64,000 nucleotides of DNA, taken from positions 311 to 64,310 of the forward strand of contig MKUQ01000056.1 in the NCBI GenBank assembly GCA_001898645.1. The letters are read 5' to 3'. The notes below the pieces were generated by a model. The model saw only the letters and a list, made by a program, of their open reading frames with translations. It was not told the origin of the DNA and did no database searches. The stretch is from Burkholderiales bacterium 70-64 (GTDB lineage: Bacteria > Pseudomonadota > Gammaproteobacteria > Burkholderiales > Burkholderiaceae_E). The position numbers and the translations under genes were made by a program. Below, piece by piece: positions 56,559 through 64,000 of the stretch. Position 1 is the first letter of the stretch. The number at the start of each line of letters is the position of its first letter.

Positions 56559-57227
56559 TCAGCCGCGAGAGGTCGAGGCCACGGCCCCGGGAGGCGGCTG
56601 GTCGGGATCGGAATCGAGCGCGGCCAGGAGATGACCGAGCCGCAGCGCCTTGGTGCGCAGGTAGCCCGCATTGTGCGGATTCGGTGTGATGCGCAGCGGC
56701 ACCCGCTCCGCGACCTCGATGCCGCGCTCGGCCAGCGCGTCGATCTTGCGCGGATTGTTCGTCATCAGGCGCAGCGAGCGCACCCCCAGCTGCTGCAGCA
56801 TCGCGGCGGCCATGCCGTAGTCGCGCGAATCGGCCGGCAGGCCGAGGCGATGGTTGGCGTCCACCGTGTCGGCGCCTTCGTCCTGCAGCTGATAGGCGCG
56901 GATCTTGTTGAGCAGGCCGATGCCGCGTCCCTCCTGGCGCAGGTACAGCAGCACGCCGCGCCCTTCGGCGGCGATGGCCTCGAGGGCGGCCTGCAACTGC
57001 GCACCGCAGTCGCAGCGCAGGCTGAACAGCGCGTCGCCGGTGAGGCACTCGGAATGGATGCGCACGAGCACCGGCGCCTCCCCGGAAAGATCGCCCAGGG
57101 TGAGCGCCAGGTGCTCGAGCCCGCCTTCGCCCTCCTCGAAGCCGTGCAGCCGGAACTGCGCCCACGACGTCGGCAGGCGACACGAAGCGCGCAGCCGCAC
57201 GACCGGCTCAGGCGTATCGGGAATCAT
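56559..57227 (-). CDS. ribA: GTP cyclohydrolase II
   Basis: 222 residues, stand-alone RibA (no RibB domain). The zinc ligands Cys61, Cys72 and Cys74 are in [41 protein letters not shown] carries substrate-binding residues and the end has [14 protein letters not shown]. It opens the GTP ring in the first step of riboflavin synthesis. The last 30 residues are a Pro/Asp-rich tail beyond the core. Confidence 0.95.
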   Translation of the reverse strand: MIPDTPEPVVRLRASCRLPTSWAQFRLHGFEEGEGGLEHLALTLGDLSGEAPVLVRIHSECLTGDALFSLRCDCGAQLQAALEAIAAEGRGVLLYLRQEGRGIGLLNKIRAYQLQDEGADTVDANHRLGLPADSRDYGMAAAMLQQLGVRSLRLMTNNPRKIDALAERGIEVAERVPLRITPNPHNAGYLRTKALRLGHLLAALDSDPDQPPPGAVASTSRG

Positions 57228-57329
57228 CGCGGTTCCGTGTGAAGAAACTGGCCATCTCCTGCATCATCCTGCGTTGCACTACCGCGCATCCTCGCACAAT
57301 CCGGGCAAACCCGCCTTCCAGCGGGGCCG

Positions 57330-58529
57330 TCAGCGCGACGCGTCGCCGAGCGGCCGCTGGAACCATGCCAGCACTGCACCCGCCAGCAGCACCAGCGCCG
57401 ACACGGCCAGGCCGCGCGGCAGCCCGCCCGGCCCGTCGGCGATCCAGCCGACCCCGCTCGGCCCCACGATCTGCCCGACCGCGAACACGATCGTGAACGC
57501 CGCAATGCCGCCCGGCCACGCCGCGGGCGGCTGGTTGTGCCGTACCAGCGCGGTGGTCGAGGCCACCAGAGAAAGGAAGACCGTTCCGAACAGCAGACCC
57601 GAAGCGTACACCGCCAGCGGATGCACGCTGAGCACCGGCAGCACCGTGGCCAGCGCGAGCAGCCCGTTGAGCAGCGCCAGCGCCTCGCCGCCGCGACAAC
57701 GCTGCAGCAGGCGCGCCCAGATCCACGACGAGGCGACCACGCCCGCGCCCAACAGCACGAAGAAGGCGGCGACCTCCATGCTGCCCAGCCGCTGTTCGCG
57801 CAGCAGAGTGATGACGAACGTCATGTAGCCGATGTAGCCGAGCCCGAACATGAGATAGCCGGCCAGCCCGAAGGTGAACGGCCGCCACCGGAACGGCACA
57901 TGCCTGCCGGCGGCCACCGGCGGAGCGTGCAGCGCACGTGTGGCACGCGCCGTCAGCGCGGTGCACACGGCCGCCATCGCGCCCAGCGCCACCCACGCCC
58001 ACTGCCAGGCGTGGTCGATCGCCAGCGCGGTCAGCGGCGGCACCATCAGCGTCGAGAGGATGATGCCCAGCCCGGTTCCTCCGTAGTACACGCCCAGCAG
58101 CAGGCCCGCCGATCGCGGATGGCTTACGCCGAGCCGGGCCGCGAGCAGGCCGCCGGAGACGAAAGTGGCCGCGCTCGCCACGCCGGTGGACAGGCGCAGC
58201 GCATACAGCGGCGCATCGCCGAGCACCGCGCCGTGCGCGGCCAGCAGCAGCGCCGTCGCGCCGCTGCCGGCGAGCAGCAGGGCACGCGCATCGAAGCGGC
58301 CCAGCCAGCGCGGCGCGAGCAGCGCCCCGACCAGGTAGCCGGCGGCATTGGCGGTGTTCATCGCGCCGGCGGTCAGGTAGCTCCAGCCGAGATCGTCGCG
58401 CATCGGCGCCAGCAGCAGCGCATACGAGAAGCGGCCCAGGCCGAGCGACACTGCCGCGCCCAGGGCGAGCGCCGCGGCGACGACCAGCGCCGATCCTGGG
58501 GACATCTGCGCGGGCGTCGGTTCGCTCAT
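57330..58529 (-). CDS. YbfB/YjiJ-family MFS transporter
   Basis: 399 residues from the ATG at 58529; a TTG 12 codons earlier is possible and neither has a strong ribosome site. About 12 membrane helices. The first helices read SLGLGRFSYALLLAPMRDDLGWSYLTAGAMNTANAAGYLVGA, the family hallmark with GRFxY, and YYGGTGLGIILSTLMVPPL in helix 5. Substrate unknown; probably export of a small organic compound. Divergent from dedA. Confidence 0.88.
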   Translation of the reverse strand: MSEPTPAQMSPGSALVVAAALALGAAVSLGLGRFSYALLLAPMRDDLGWSYLTAGAMNTANAAGYLVGALLAPRWLGRFDARALLLAGSGATALLLAAHGAVLGDAPLYALRLSTGVASAATFVSGGLLAARLGVSHPRSAGLLLGVYYGGTGLGIILSTLMVPPLTALAIDHAWQWAWVALGAMAAVCTALTARATRALHAPPVAAGRHVPFRWRPFTFGLAGYLMFGLGYIGYMTFVITLLREQRLGSMEVAAFFVLLGAGVVASSWIWARLLQRCRGGEALALLNGLLALATVLPVLSVHPLAVYASGLLFGTVFLSLVASTTALVRHNQPPAAWPGGIAAFTIVFAVGQIVGPSGVGWIADGPGGLPRGLAVSALVLLAGAVLAWFQRPLGDASR

Positions 58530-58602
58530 CAGGAGGTCCGGAGAAAAGCGAAGAGTATCGGACAATAGGGCGATCGGCGATGCCGGTGCACGGAAGAACC
58601 CT

Positions 58603-59154
58603 ATGGATTTCTCGAGCCTGATCTCCCAGCACGGCTACTGGCTGCTCGCGCTCGGCTGCTTTCTCGAGGGCGAGACCATCCTCGTGCTGGCCGGATTCGC
58701 CGCGCATCAGGGGTATCTGTCGCTGTCGACCGTGATGCTCGTCGCCGCGCTCGCAGCCAGCGCGGGAGACCAGTGCTTCTTCTGGCTGGGGCGCCGCCAC
58801 GGCGCGGAGCTGTTCAGGCGCTTCCCGAAGGTCGCCGCGCATGCGCCCAAGGTCCACGCCCTGCTGCAGCGATACGACAGCTGGCTGATCGTCGGCCTGC
58901 GCTTCGCCTACGGCCTGCGCATCGCCGGCCCGCTCGTGCTCGGCGCGGCCGAGATCCCGGCGGCTCGCTTCACCCTGTTCAACCTGTTCGGCGCGGCGCT
59001 GTGGGCGGGCGCGATCGGCACGGCCGGCTGGTTCCTGGGCGCGGCCGCGCAACGTGTCCTGGGCGAATTGCGCCACGCGGAGTCATGGCTGTTCGCCGCC
59101 ATCGTGGCGGCCGGCGCCTGCTCGTGGCTGTACCACCGCTGGCGCCGGCGTTGA
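58603..59154 (+). CDS. DedA-family membrane protein
   Basis: 183 residues, shorter than E. coli DedA proteins but typical of the short form. The family signature FLEGETILVLAGFAAHQG (with the essential Glu) and GDQCFFWLGRRHG are present, followed by RFAYGLRIAGPLVLGAAEIP and WAGAIGTAGWFLG. DedA proteins are inner-membrane phospholipid (undecaprenyl or other lipid) flippases needed for envelope homeostasis. Divergent from the MFS gene, convergent with bfr. Confidence 0.9.
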   Translation: MDFSSLISQHGYWLLALGCFLEGETILVLAGFAAHQGYLSLSTVMLVAALAASAGDQCFFWLGRRHGAELFRRFPKVAAHAPKVHALLQRYDSWLIVGLRFAYGLRIAGPLVLGAAEIPAARFTLFNLFGAALWAGAIGTAGWFLGAAAQRVLGELRHAESWLFAAIVAAGACSWLYHRWRRR

Positions 59155-59169
59155 GGCTCCGGGCGGGGC

Positions 59170-59209
59170 GGGGCGCCGCAGACGACGCCGCAGCACGGCA
59201 AGGCGCCCC
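59170..59209. terminator. Inverted repeat between dedA and bfr
   Basis: ggggcgcc (59170-59177) pairs perfectly with ggcgcccc (59202-59209) across a 24-base loop in the gap between these convergent genes. Without a T-run, termination is tentative. Confidence 0.35.
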
Positions 59210-59241
59210 AACGCAGTCATGCGAACGAACGCAAAACCATA

Positions 59242-59712
59242 TCAGGTGGTGGTCTGCGTCTGCAGATAGTTCTCCAGCCCGACCTTGTCGATGAGCGCGG
59301 TCTCGGTCTCGAGCCAATAGAGATGGCGCTCCTCGTCGTCGAGCATCTCGCGCAGCAGATCGCGGCTCACGAAGTCGCGGCTCTGCTCGCAGGCGGTGAT
59401 CGCCGTACGCAGATGCACGATCGCCCCGCCGACCAGCTCGCTGTCGAGCGCCAGCTGCTCCGGAACCGTCGGCGCGCCGACGATCGGCCGGAAGTCCCTC
59501 GGCGCCGCGACGCCGTCGAGCATGAGGATGCGGGCGATGATCCGCGCGGCGTGCTGGGTCTCCTCGGCGCTGTATGCGTCCTGGATCCTCGCGAGCCGCT
59601 CGAACCCCCAGTGCCGGCACATTCCGGCATGAAGCAGGTACTGCCTGTGTCCGGTCAATTCGAACGACAGGTACTCGTTGAGGTCGGAAATCACCTTCGG
59701 ATCACCCTTCAT
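59242..59712 (-). CDS. bfr: Bacterioferritin without the usual haem-ligand methionine
   Basis: 156 residues from the ATG at 59712 (MKGDPKVISDLNEYLSFELT), with AGGAGAA upstream; a longer frame is not used. The ferritin fold is complete. Relative to E. coli Bfr, the DEMKH segment reads EETQH, so ferroxidase Glu51 and His54 are kept but the haem ligand Met52 is Thr. The Glu94 position aligns with Val (ELVGGAIVHLR), while DEERH keeps Glu127 and His130. Such divergent subunits sometimes form mixed shells with a second Bfr. Iron storage is the expected role. Alignment was done by eye. Confidence 0.88.
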   Translation of the reverse strand: MKGDPKVISDLNEYLSFELTGHRQYLLHAGMCRHWGFERLARIQDAYSAEETQHAARIIARILMLDGVAAPRDFRPIVGAPTVPEQLALDSELVGGAIVHLRTAITACEQSRDFVSRDLLREMLDDEERHLYWLETETALIDKVGLENYLQTQTTT

Positions 59713-59819
59713 CGCCGCGTTCTCCTGGAAGTGCGCCATCATACCCCCCGGCGTACCCGGCGGCGAGATCGGGCGGTGACGCCGGAGGTGTTCCCGGTGG
59801 CGGCAGCCGGCACGCCCGG

Positions 59820-61247
59820 CTACGTGCCCGCCGGCCAGGCCGGCGCGTGGGTGCCGAGCGGCACCGACGGCCGACGCCACTGCAGCGGCGTCTCCGACAG
59901 ACGCGCCGCCGGACGCACCACGGTGAGCCGGCCGAACCCCGATGCCGTCTCCTCGAGGCGGTCGCGCACGTCGTTGAAGCCGGGGTCAGGCGCCGCGAGA
60001 CCGCCGGCCGCGCGCCCGAGCGCCGCGAGCCAGTGCGCGGTGCGCGCGAGCGACACGCGCACGTGCCAGCTGCCGCCCTCGATCGCACGGCGCCGCAGCG
60101 CCGCCATCGCCCCGAATGCCATCAACTGCCCGCTGGCGTGGTCGAGGATCTGCGCGGGAAGCGGTTTCGGTTGGTCGGCGCCGGCCGCCGCGGCCTCGGC
60201 ATCGTCGAGTCCGGTCGCCATCTGCACCAGCGAATCGTAGCCGCGCCGTCCGGCCCAGGGCCCCGCCTGGCCCCAGGCCGAGAGCGACACGCAGACCAGC
60301 CCTGGGCGCAGCCGCACCAGGTCGGCCGCGCCGAAGCCGAGCGCATCGAGGGCGCCCGGGCGGTAGGCCGCGACCAACACATCGGCCTCGCGCAGCAGCG
60401 CACGCAGGCGATCGCGCCCCGCAGGCTCGCGCAGGTCGATGCGGCACGACAGCTTGCCGCGGCCGGTGTCGATCACCAGCGGCTCGATCGCCGGCAGATG
60501 CGCGGCAGTGACCAGCAGCACGTCGGCACCGTGGCCGGCCAGCACGCGCGTGCACACCGGGCCGGCGATGACGCGCGTGAGGTCGAGCACGCGCACCGCA
60601 TCGAGCGGCCCGCGACCGGGCGGCAAGGATCGCGGCGGCGCGTCGCCGATGCGCTCGATGCCCACCAGCGGCAAGGGGGCGACCGCCGCGGCCTGCTCGT
60701 GCGCCTCCCACTCGGCGAAGCTGCGCGAGACGGCGGTGGGCAGGCCGGCCCCGGCCGCGCGCTCCTCGAAGTCGAGCGCCGACCAGCGCTGCAGCGCACG
60801 CTCGACGTCGGCGCGCTCACCGGTGCATTCGAGCAGGGCGAGGATGCCATCGCGGTGGTGCGGGAAATTGGTGTGCAGCCGGATCCACCGGCCGTCGCCG
60901 CAACGGTATACACCGGCGATGCGGTCGCGGAACTCGGCCATCGGGCGACCGTCCACGCGCAGGTAGCGCTCGCTGCGGCACTCGAGCGCGGCATCGCGCA
61001 TGGCGACCGCCACTCGCTGGCGCTGCCCGCCGCGCAGCTGCCACAGCTGCGCCGCCGCCAGCGCCGCGGCCGCGATGCCGACCTGCGCCGCCGTGCCCAC
61101 GGCGAAGGACGACGGCAGGGCCGGCTCGTCGCCTTCCAGGTGCGCCATGACGAGCGCCTCGGCCGGCTCCCCGGCGCCGATCCACAGCGCGCGCAGAGCG
61201 TCGCGCGCCGGCGTCGCGCCTTCGCGTCGTGCTGCGGCGAAGCTCAT
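59820..61247 (-). CDS. CaiB/BaiF family CoA-transferase
   Basis: 475 residues, somewhat longer than the usual 400. Class III motifs include RVLDLTRVIAGPVCTRVLAGHGADVLLV, VLVAAYRPGALDALGFGAADL, RRGYDSLVQMATG and QILDHASGQLMAFGAMAALRR, in which the Asp is probably the acyl-aspartyl residue. Here the normally N-terminal RVLDLTRV block sits at about residue 218, after a first part with its own CaiB-like segments, so the domain order looks permuted or duplicated. The CoA donor and acceptor are unknown. Confidence 0.85.
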   Translation of the reverse strand: MSFAAARREGATPARDALRALWIGAGEPAEALVMAHLEGDEPALPSSFAVGTAAQVGIAAAALAAAQLWQLRGGQRQRVAVAMRDAALECRSERYLRVDGRPMAEFRDRIAGVYRCGDGRWIRLHTNFPHHRDGILALLECTGERADVERALQRWSALDFEERAAGAGLPTAVSRSFAEWEAHEQAAAVAPLPLVGIERIGDAPPRSLPPGRGPLDAVRVLDLTRVIAGPVCTRVLAGHGADVLLVTAAHLPAIEPLVIDTGRGKLSCRIDLREPAGRDRLRALLREADVLVAAYRPGALDALGFGAADLVRLRPGLVCVSLSAWGQAGPWAGRRGYDSLVQMATGLDDAEAAAAGADQPKPLPAQILDHASGQLMAFGAMAALRRRAIEGGSWHVRVSLARTAHWLAALGRAAGGLAAPDPGFNDVRDRLEETASGFGRLTVVRPAARLSETPLQWRRPSVPLGTHAPAWPAGT

Positions 61248-61318
61248 GGTCGTATGCTCGTCCTGCGCTACCCTCTTAGACTATACGAATCGTCGAATCC
61301 CGCCATCGAAGGGGAGCG

Positions 61319-61987
61319 ATGAACGCATCGAACCTCGATCTCTTCGACGCCGAGGAAGCACCGGTTGCCACGCGCGAACGCATCGGCGAGCGCGCCATCG
61401 TACTGCGCGGGCTGGCGCTGTCGTACGTGCCCGAGCTGCTGCCCGCGCTCGAGGCGATCGGGCGCGCGGCGCCGTTCCGGCACATGACGACGCCCGGCGG
61501 CCTGCGCATGTCGGTGGCGCTCACCAACTGCGGCGCGCTCGGCTGGACCAGCGACGCGCATGGCTATCGCTACACCCGCCGCGACCCGCAGACCGGACAG
61601 CCCTGGCCGGCGATGCCGGCGCCCTTCCTGCGCCTGGCGCGCGCAGCCGCCGCCGAAGCCGGCTTCGAGGACTTCCGGCCCGATGCCTGCCTCGTCAACC
61701 GCTACCTGCCGGGCACGCGCCTGTCGCTGCACCAGGACCGCGACGAGCACGACTTCGCCGCGCCGATCGTATCGGTCTCGCTCGGCATTCCCGCCGTCTT
61801 CCTGTTCGGTGGGCACGCCCGCGCGGACAGGGCGGCGCGCATTCCCCTGCATCACGGCGACGTGTTGGTCTGGGGCGGGCCGGATCGCCTGCGCTACCAC
61901 GGCGTGCTGCCCGTGAAAGAGGCGCATCATCCCCTGCTGGGCGGGCAGCGCATCAACTTCACCTTCCGCGAGGCGGGCCGGCCATGA
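61319..61987 (+). CDS. alkB: DNA oxidative demethylase AlkB
   Basis: 222 residues, with GGGGAG six to eleven bases before the ATG. The iron ligands are His138 and Asp140 (LHQDRDEHD) and His194 (LRYHGVLP), and the 2-oxoglutarate Arg lies in RINFTFR. The substrate lid RHMTTPGGLRMSVALTNCG is typical of true AlkB. It repairs 1-methyladenine and 3-methylcytosine in DNA and RNA. Its stop overlaps an ATG of the next gene (ATGA). Confidence 0.94.
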   Translation: MNASNLDLFDAEEAPVATRERIGERAIVLRGLALSYVPELLPALEAIGRAAPFRHMTTPGGLRMSVALTNCGALGWTSDAHGYRYTRRDPQTGQPWPAMPAPFLRLARAAAAEAGFEDFRPDACLVNRYLPGTRLSLHQDRDEHDFAAPIVSVSLGIPAVFLFGGHARADRAARIPLHHGDVLVWGGPDRLRYHGVLPVKEAHHPLLGGQRINFTFREAGRP

Positions 61988-62022
61988 GTGGCCCCGCCAA
62001 TCCCACCACCGAGGAGCAAGCG

Positions 62023-62742
62023 ATGACCACCGCGAGCGCATCCATCCACGAAATCGGCCCGGGCATCCATCGCATCAGCATCCCCGTGGGCCCCGACCTC
62101 GTTCCCGGAGGGTTCTCGTTCAACCAGTACCTCATCGTCGACGAGCAGCCGCTGCTCTTCCACACCGGCCCGAGGAAGATGTTCCCGATGGTGCGCGCCC
62201 AGATCGAGAAGGTGCTGCCGCTCTCGAAGCTGCGCTACCTCGCCTTCTCACACGTCGAGGCCGACGAATGCGGCAGCCTGCCCGACTTCCTTGCGGCCGC
62301 GCCGCAAGCCCGGCCGGTATGCAGCGAAGTGGCCGCGCTCGTCTCGGTGAGCGATCTCGTCGACGTCGAGCCGATCGGCATGGCCGACGGGCAGGCGCTC
62401 GAACTCGGCCACCACCGGCTGGTCTGGCAATCGACGCCCCACCTGCCGCATGGCTGGGAATGCGGCTACCTCTTCGACACCACCACCGCGACGCTGTTCT
62501 GCGGCGATCTCTTCACCCAGCCGGGCGCGGGCGAACGGCCGCTGGCGAGCGACGACATCCTCGGCCCGAGCGAGGCGTTCCGGCACCGCATGGATTACTT
62601 CTCGCACACCCGCGAGGCGCCGGTGCTGATCGAGAAGCTGGCGCAGCTGGAGCCCCGCCTGCTCGCCTGCATGCACGGCAGTGCATGGTCCGGCGACGGC
62701 GCCGGCCTGCTGCGGCGGCTCGGGATGGCCTACGCGCATTGA
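62023..62742 (+). CDS. MBL-fold diiron protein with flavodiiron-type ligand set
   Basis: 239 residues from the ATG at 62023, which has GAGGAG eight bases upstream; an ATG at 61984 overlapping the alkB stop is an alternative. The metallo-beta-lactamase ligands are His77, Glu79, Asp81 (SHVEADECG), His140 (TPHLPHG), Asp162 (FCGDLFTQ) and His218 (CMHGSAW). HxExD rather than HxHxD is the diiron set of flavodiiron proteins and the related oxygen-binding ODP proteins. There is no flavodoxin domain. A role in O2 or NO sensing or reduction is plausible. Downstream of alkB and probably cotranscribed. Confidence 0.87.
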   Translation: MTTASASIHEIGPGIHRISIPVGPDLVPGGFSFNQYLIVDEQPLLFHTGPRKMFPMVRAQIEKVLPLSKLRYLAFSHVEADECGSLPDFLAAAPQARPVCSEVAALVSVSDLVDVEPIGMADGQALELGHHRLVWQSTPHLPHGWECGYLFDTTTATLFCGDLFTQPGAGERPLASDDILGPSEAFRHRMDYFSHTREAPVLIEKLAQLEPRLLACMHGSAWSGDGAGLLRRLGMAYAH

Positions 62743-62781
62743 ATCGCGCAGTTGCGCGGCGCCGGGGCCCGGAAATGAAGA

Positions 62782-62802
62782 AAGCCGGCGCAAGGCCGGC
62801 TT
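62782..62802 (+). terminator. Terminator-like hairpin after the MBL gene
   Basis: aagccggc (62782-62789) and gccggctt (62795-62802) form a perfect 8-bp stem with a 5-base loop, 40 bases after the stop codon. The following bases (ccggatgatgg) contain no T-run, but stem and spacing suit an intrinsic terminator. Confidence 0.55.
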
Positions 62803-62850
62803 CCGGATGATGGTGGTGTATTTTAACAGCAAATGGAACCGGGTATCTCC

Positions 62851-62912
62851 ACGCATGCCGATACGTCCCCATAGAAGTGGGCATCAGCAGGCTGGATCGG
62901 GGACATATGCGT
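62851..62912. repeat. Interrupted inverted repeat at the start of the less G+C-rich region
   Basis: acgcat (62851-62856) and gtcccc (62865-62870) pair with ggggac (62899-62904) and atgcgt (62907-62912), an imperfect palindrome of about 62 bases in the gap 62743-63026. It could be an operator for the downstream DNA-binding protein or part of a recombination site. The rest of the gap shows no gene, no tRNA and no clear promoter. Confidence 0.35.
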
Positions 62913-63026
62913 GAACCGCTGATGTTCGCATTGCGCTGAAACTGCATGTAAGGCCCGCCGAGGCCTTGGCTTCATGGCCGACGTCACGCCTGAATGCGTT
63001 GCCTTCAACCACTGACGGAGTCAACC

Positions 63027-63500
63027 ATGCAGAAGATGATGATGAACGAAACCGAGCTGGCCGCGCGCTGGAACCTCAGTCCCAAGACCCTTCAACGCTG
63101 GCGCAGCGAAGGACGTGGCCCCAGATACATGAAGATGTCCAAGCGTGTCGTGTATCCCATCGACGAAGTCTTCGATTTCGAGTCCCGAGCTCTCCACTCG
63201 GCAACTTGGGCAAGAGCGACCGACGTCGTCTTTCCGGATGGATCGAAGCTGATGGATGCACGCGAGATTTCTTATGTGACGGCGTTGCCTCTGTACGTCT
63301 TCACGCAAAAACAGGTGCGTGAGGCGTTGGGCATCCCGCATCGTCGGGTTGAGAAACTCATCCGCTTCGACTACGAAGAAGTCATAGCATGGGCCAAACG
63401 CTGGTCGCAAGACGCGGAGGATCAGGGTATCCACGCAAAAATTGATCCGGGCGAGCAGCGCAGATCGTTGCAGCAGGCCTTGGCATCGCTGCCCGTCTGA
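63027..63500 (+). CDS. AlpA/excisionase-like helix-turn-helix protein
   Basis: 157 residues from the ATG at 63027. Residues about 5-45 form a MerR/AlpA-type winged helix (MNETELAARWNLSPKTLQRW, GPRYMKMSKRVVYPIDEVFDFE); a second similar segment occurs at about residue 90 (VFTQKQVREALGIPHRRVEKLI). Such proteins regulate integrases and other mobile-element genes. Codon use is visibly less G+C-biased than in the neighbours, suggesting horizontal acquisition. No integrase is seen inside the window. Confidence 0.75.
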   Translation: MQKMMMNETELAARWNLSPKTLQRWRSEGRGPRYMKMSKRVVYPIDEVFDFESRALHSATWARATDVVFPDGSKLMDAREISYVTALPLYVFTQKQVREALGIPHRRVEKLIRFDYEEVIAWAKRWSQDAEDQGIHAKIDPGEQRRSLQQALASLPV

Positions 63501-63522
63501 CCGCCGCATCCGCGCCACCGGC

Positions 63523-64000
63523 CTACTGGCCTGCCAGCTCGTAGCCGGTGCTGCGCCCGCCGCCGGGTGACTTCTTCAGCACGCCAAGTTCCAGCAGTTG
63601 CGTGATGTCGCGCAGCGCGGTGTCCGGCGAACACTTGGCGATGGTCGCCCACTTGCTGCTGGTGAGCTTGCCCTCGAAGCCGTCGAGCAGGCGGTTCAGC
63701 AGTTTCACCTGCCGTTCGTTCAGCGGCGTGCCTGCCCAGCGTTGCCAGAAGCGCGCCTTGACCAGCACGCCGTCCAGCGTGCCTTGCGCGCTCGTGACGG
63801 CGCGCCCGAGGGTGCCGAGGAACCACGACAACCAGCCCGTCACATCGAGTGTGCCTTTCTGCGTGCGCTCCAGCACGTCGTAATAGTCCTTGCGCTCGCG
63901 CTGGATTTGCGCCGACAGGCTGTAGAAGCGTTGCGGACTGCCATCGGCGCGGGCGAGAAACAGATCACCCACGGCGCGGGCGATGCGCCCGTTGCCGTCG
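63523..64000 (-). CDS. Fic-family protein, C-terminal part (runs off the window)
   Basis: About 159 codons are visible, ending at 63523; the 5' part lies beyond 64000. The first visible residues DGNGRIARAVGDLFLA match the second half of the Fic active-site motif HPFxDGNGRxxR, so the catalytic His is just outside the window. A helical linker and a C-terminal winged helix (KLTSSKWATIAKCSPDTALRDITQLLELGVL) follow. Fic proteins transfer AMP or other nucleotides onto target proteins. It is convergent with the AlpA-like gene. Confidence 0.85.
   Translation of the reverse strand, partial: DGNGRIARAVGDLFLARADGSPQRFYSLSAQIQRERKDYYDVLERTQKGTLDVTGWLSWFLGTLGRAVTSAQGTLDGVLVKARFWQRWAGTPLNERQVKLLNRLLDGFEGKLTSSKWATIAKCSPDTALRDITQLLELGVLKKSPGGGRSTGYELAGQ

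Noticed and set aside
62743-63026. tRNA or attachment site at the island border
   Set aside because: No cloverleaf or TTC-loop sequence and no direct repeat visible; only hairpins.

Overview
The window is a strongly G+C-rich chromosomal segment with densely packed genes, many 4-base stop/start overlaps (ATGA, GTGA, TTGA) and short intergenic gaps. The gene set points to a betaproteobacterium, most likely Burkholderiales: a complete System I cytochrome c maturation operon, OxyR, a double-length tandem UvrA, a fatty-acid ETF operon, TonB-dependent iron uptake and a ferritin-like gene with an FNR-type site. The species call is inference from content; no rRNA or tRNA gene was seen.

Layout. 1-300: a long palindromic repeat. 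299-5907: a radical SAM protein with a LexA-like box, an acyl-CoA dehydrogenase, EtfA/EtfB and an enoyl-CoA hydratase, all on the minus strand. 6085-11175: MoxR ATPase, DUF58 protein, TgpA-type transglutaminase and an MltB-type lytic transglycosylase in one plus-strand run. 11250-14012: oxyR-cysM-EamA transporter (minus). 14097-18072: dgoK, recG, ridA and a TM2-domain protein. 18106-22455: a very large unrecognised protein with a duplicated N-terminus, a long beta-helix-like middle and C-terminal membrane segments. 22580-31049: tandem UvrA, two VOC proteins, a glutathione S-transferase, and an RraA-family gene split by a 267-bp nested palindromic element.

31149-38520 is the most interesting region. 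A sigma-54 promoter (31238-31253) with an upstream 14-bp palindrome precedes four genes for exported proteins: a 742-residue Gly/Asn/Ser/Ala-rich repeat protein, a small Asn-rich protein, a C39-type cysteine peptidase, and a 324-residue exported protein. Converging on them are a coiled-coil plus beta-barrel outer-membrane protein and a VpsR-like sigma-54 activator. The set resembles the Pseudomonas Fap functional-amyloid system (C39 peptidase FapD, pore FapF), but with a PGRS-like giant substrate and two proteins carrying a bacteriocin-leader-like RGG motif that the C39 enzyme may cut. I propose it as a divergent sigma-54-controlled amyloid or fibre secretion system.

38777-43488: an FNR-box-linked ferritin-like protein, a 2OG-Fe dioxygenase, an EF-G paralogue and argE. 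43562-51063: ccmI-ccmABCDEFGH, with ccmI unusually in front. 51317-51557: a second copy of the palindromic repeat family seen at the start. 51653-56483: nitronate monooxygenase and a probable Fur-controlled TonB receptor/PepSY operon. 56559-62742: ribA, an MFS transporter, DedA, a bacterioferritin lacking the usual haem methionine, a CaiB-type CoA-transferase, alkB, and an MBL protein with a complete flavodiiron-type ligand set. From about 62810 the base composition becomes less G+C-rich; an AlpA-like DNA-binding protein and the C-terminal part of a Fic protein suggest the edge of an acquired island.
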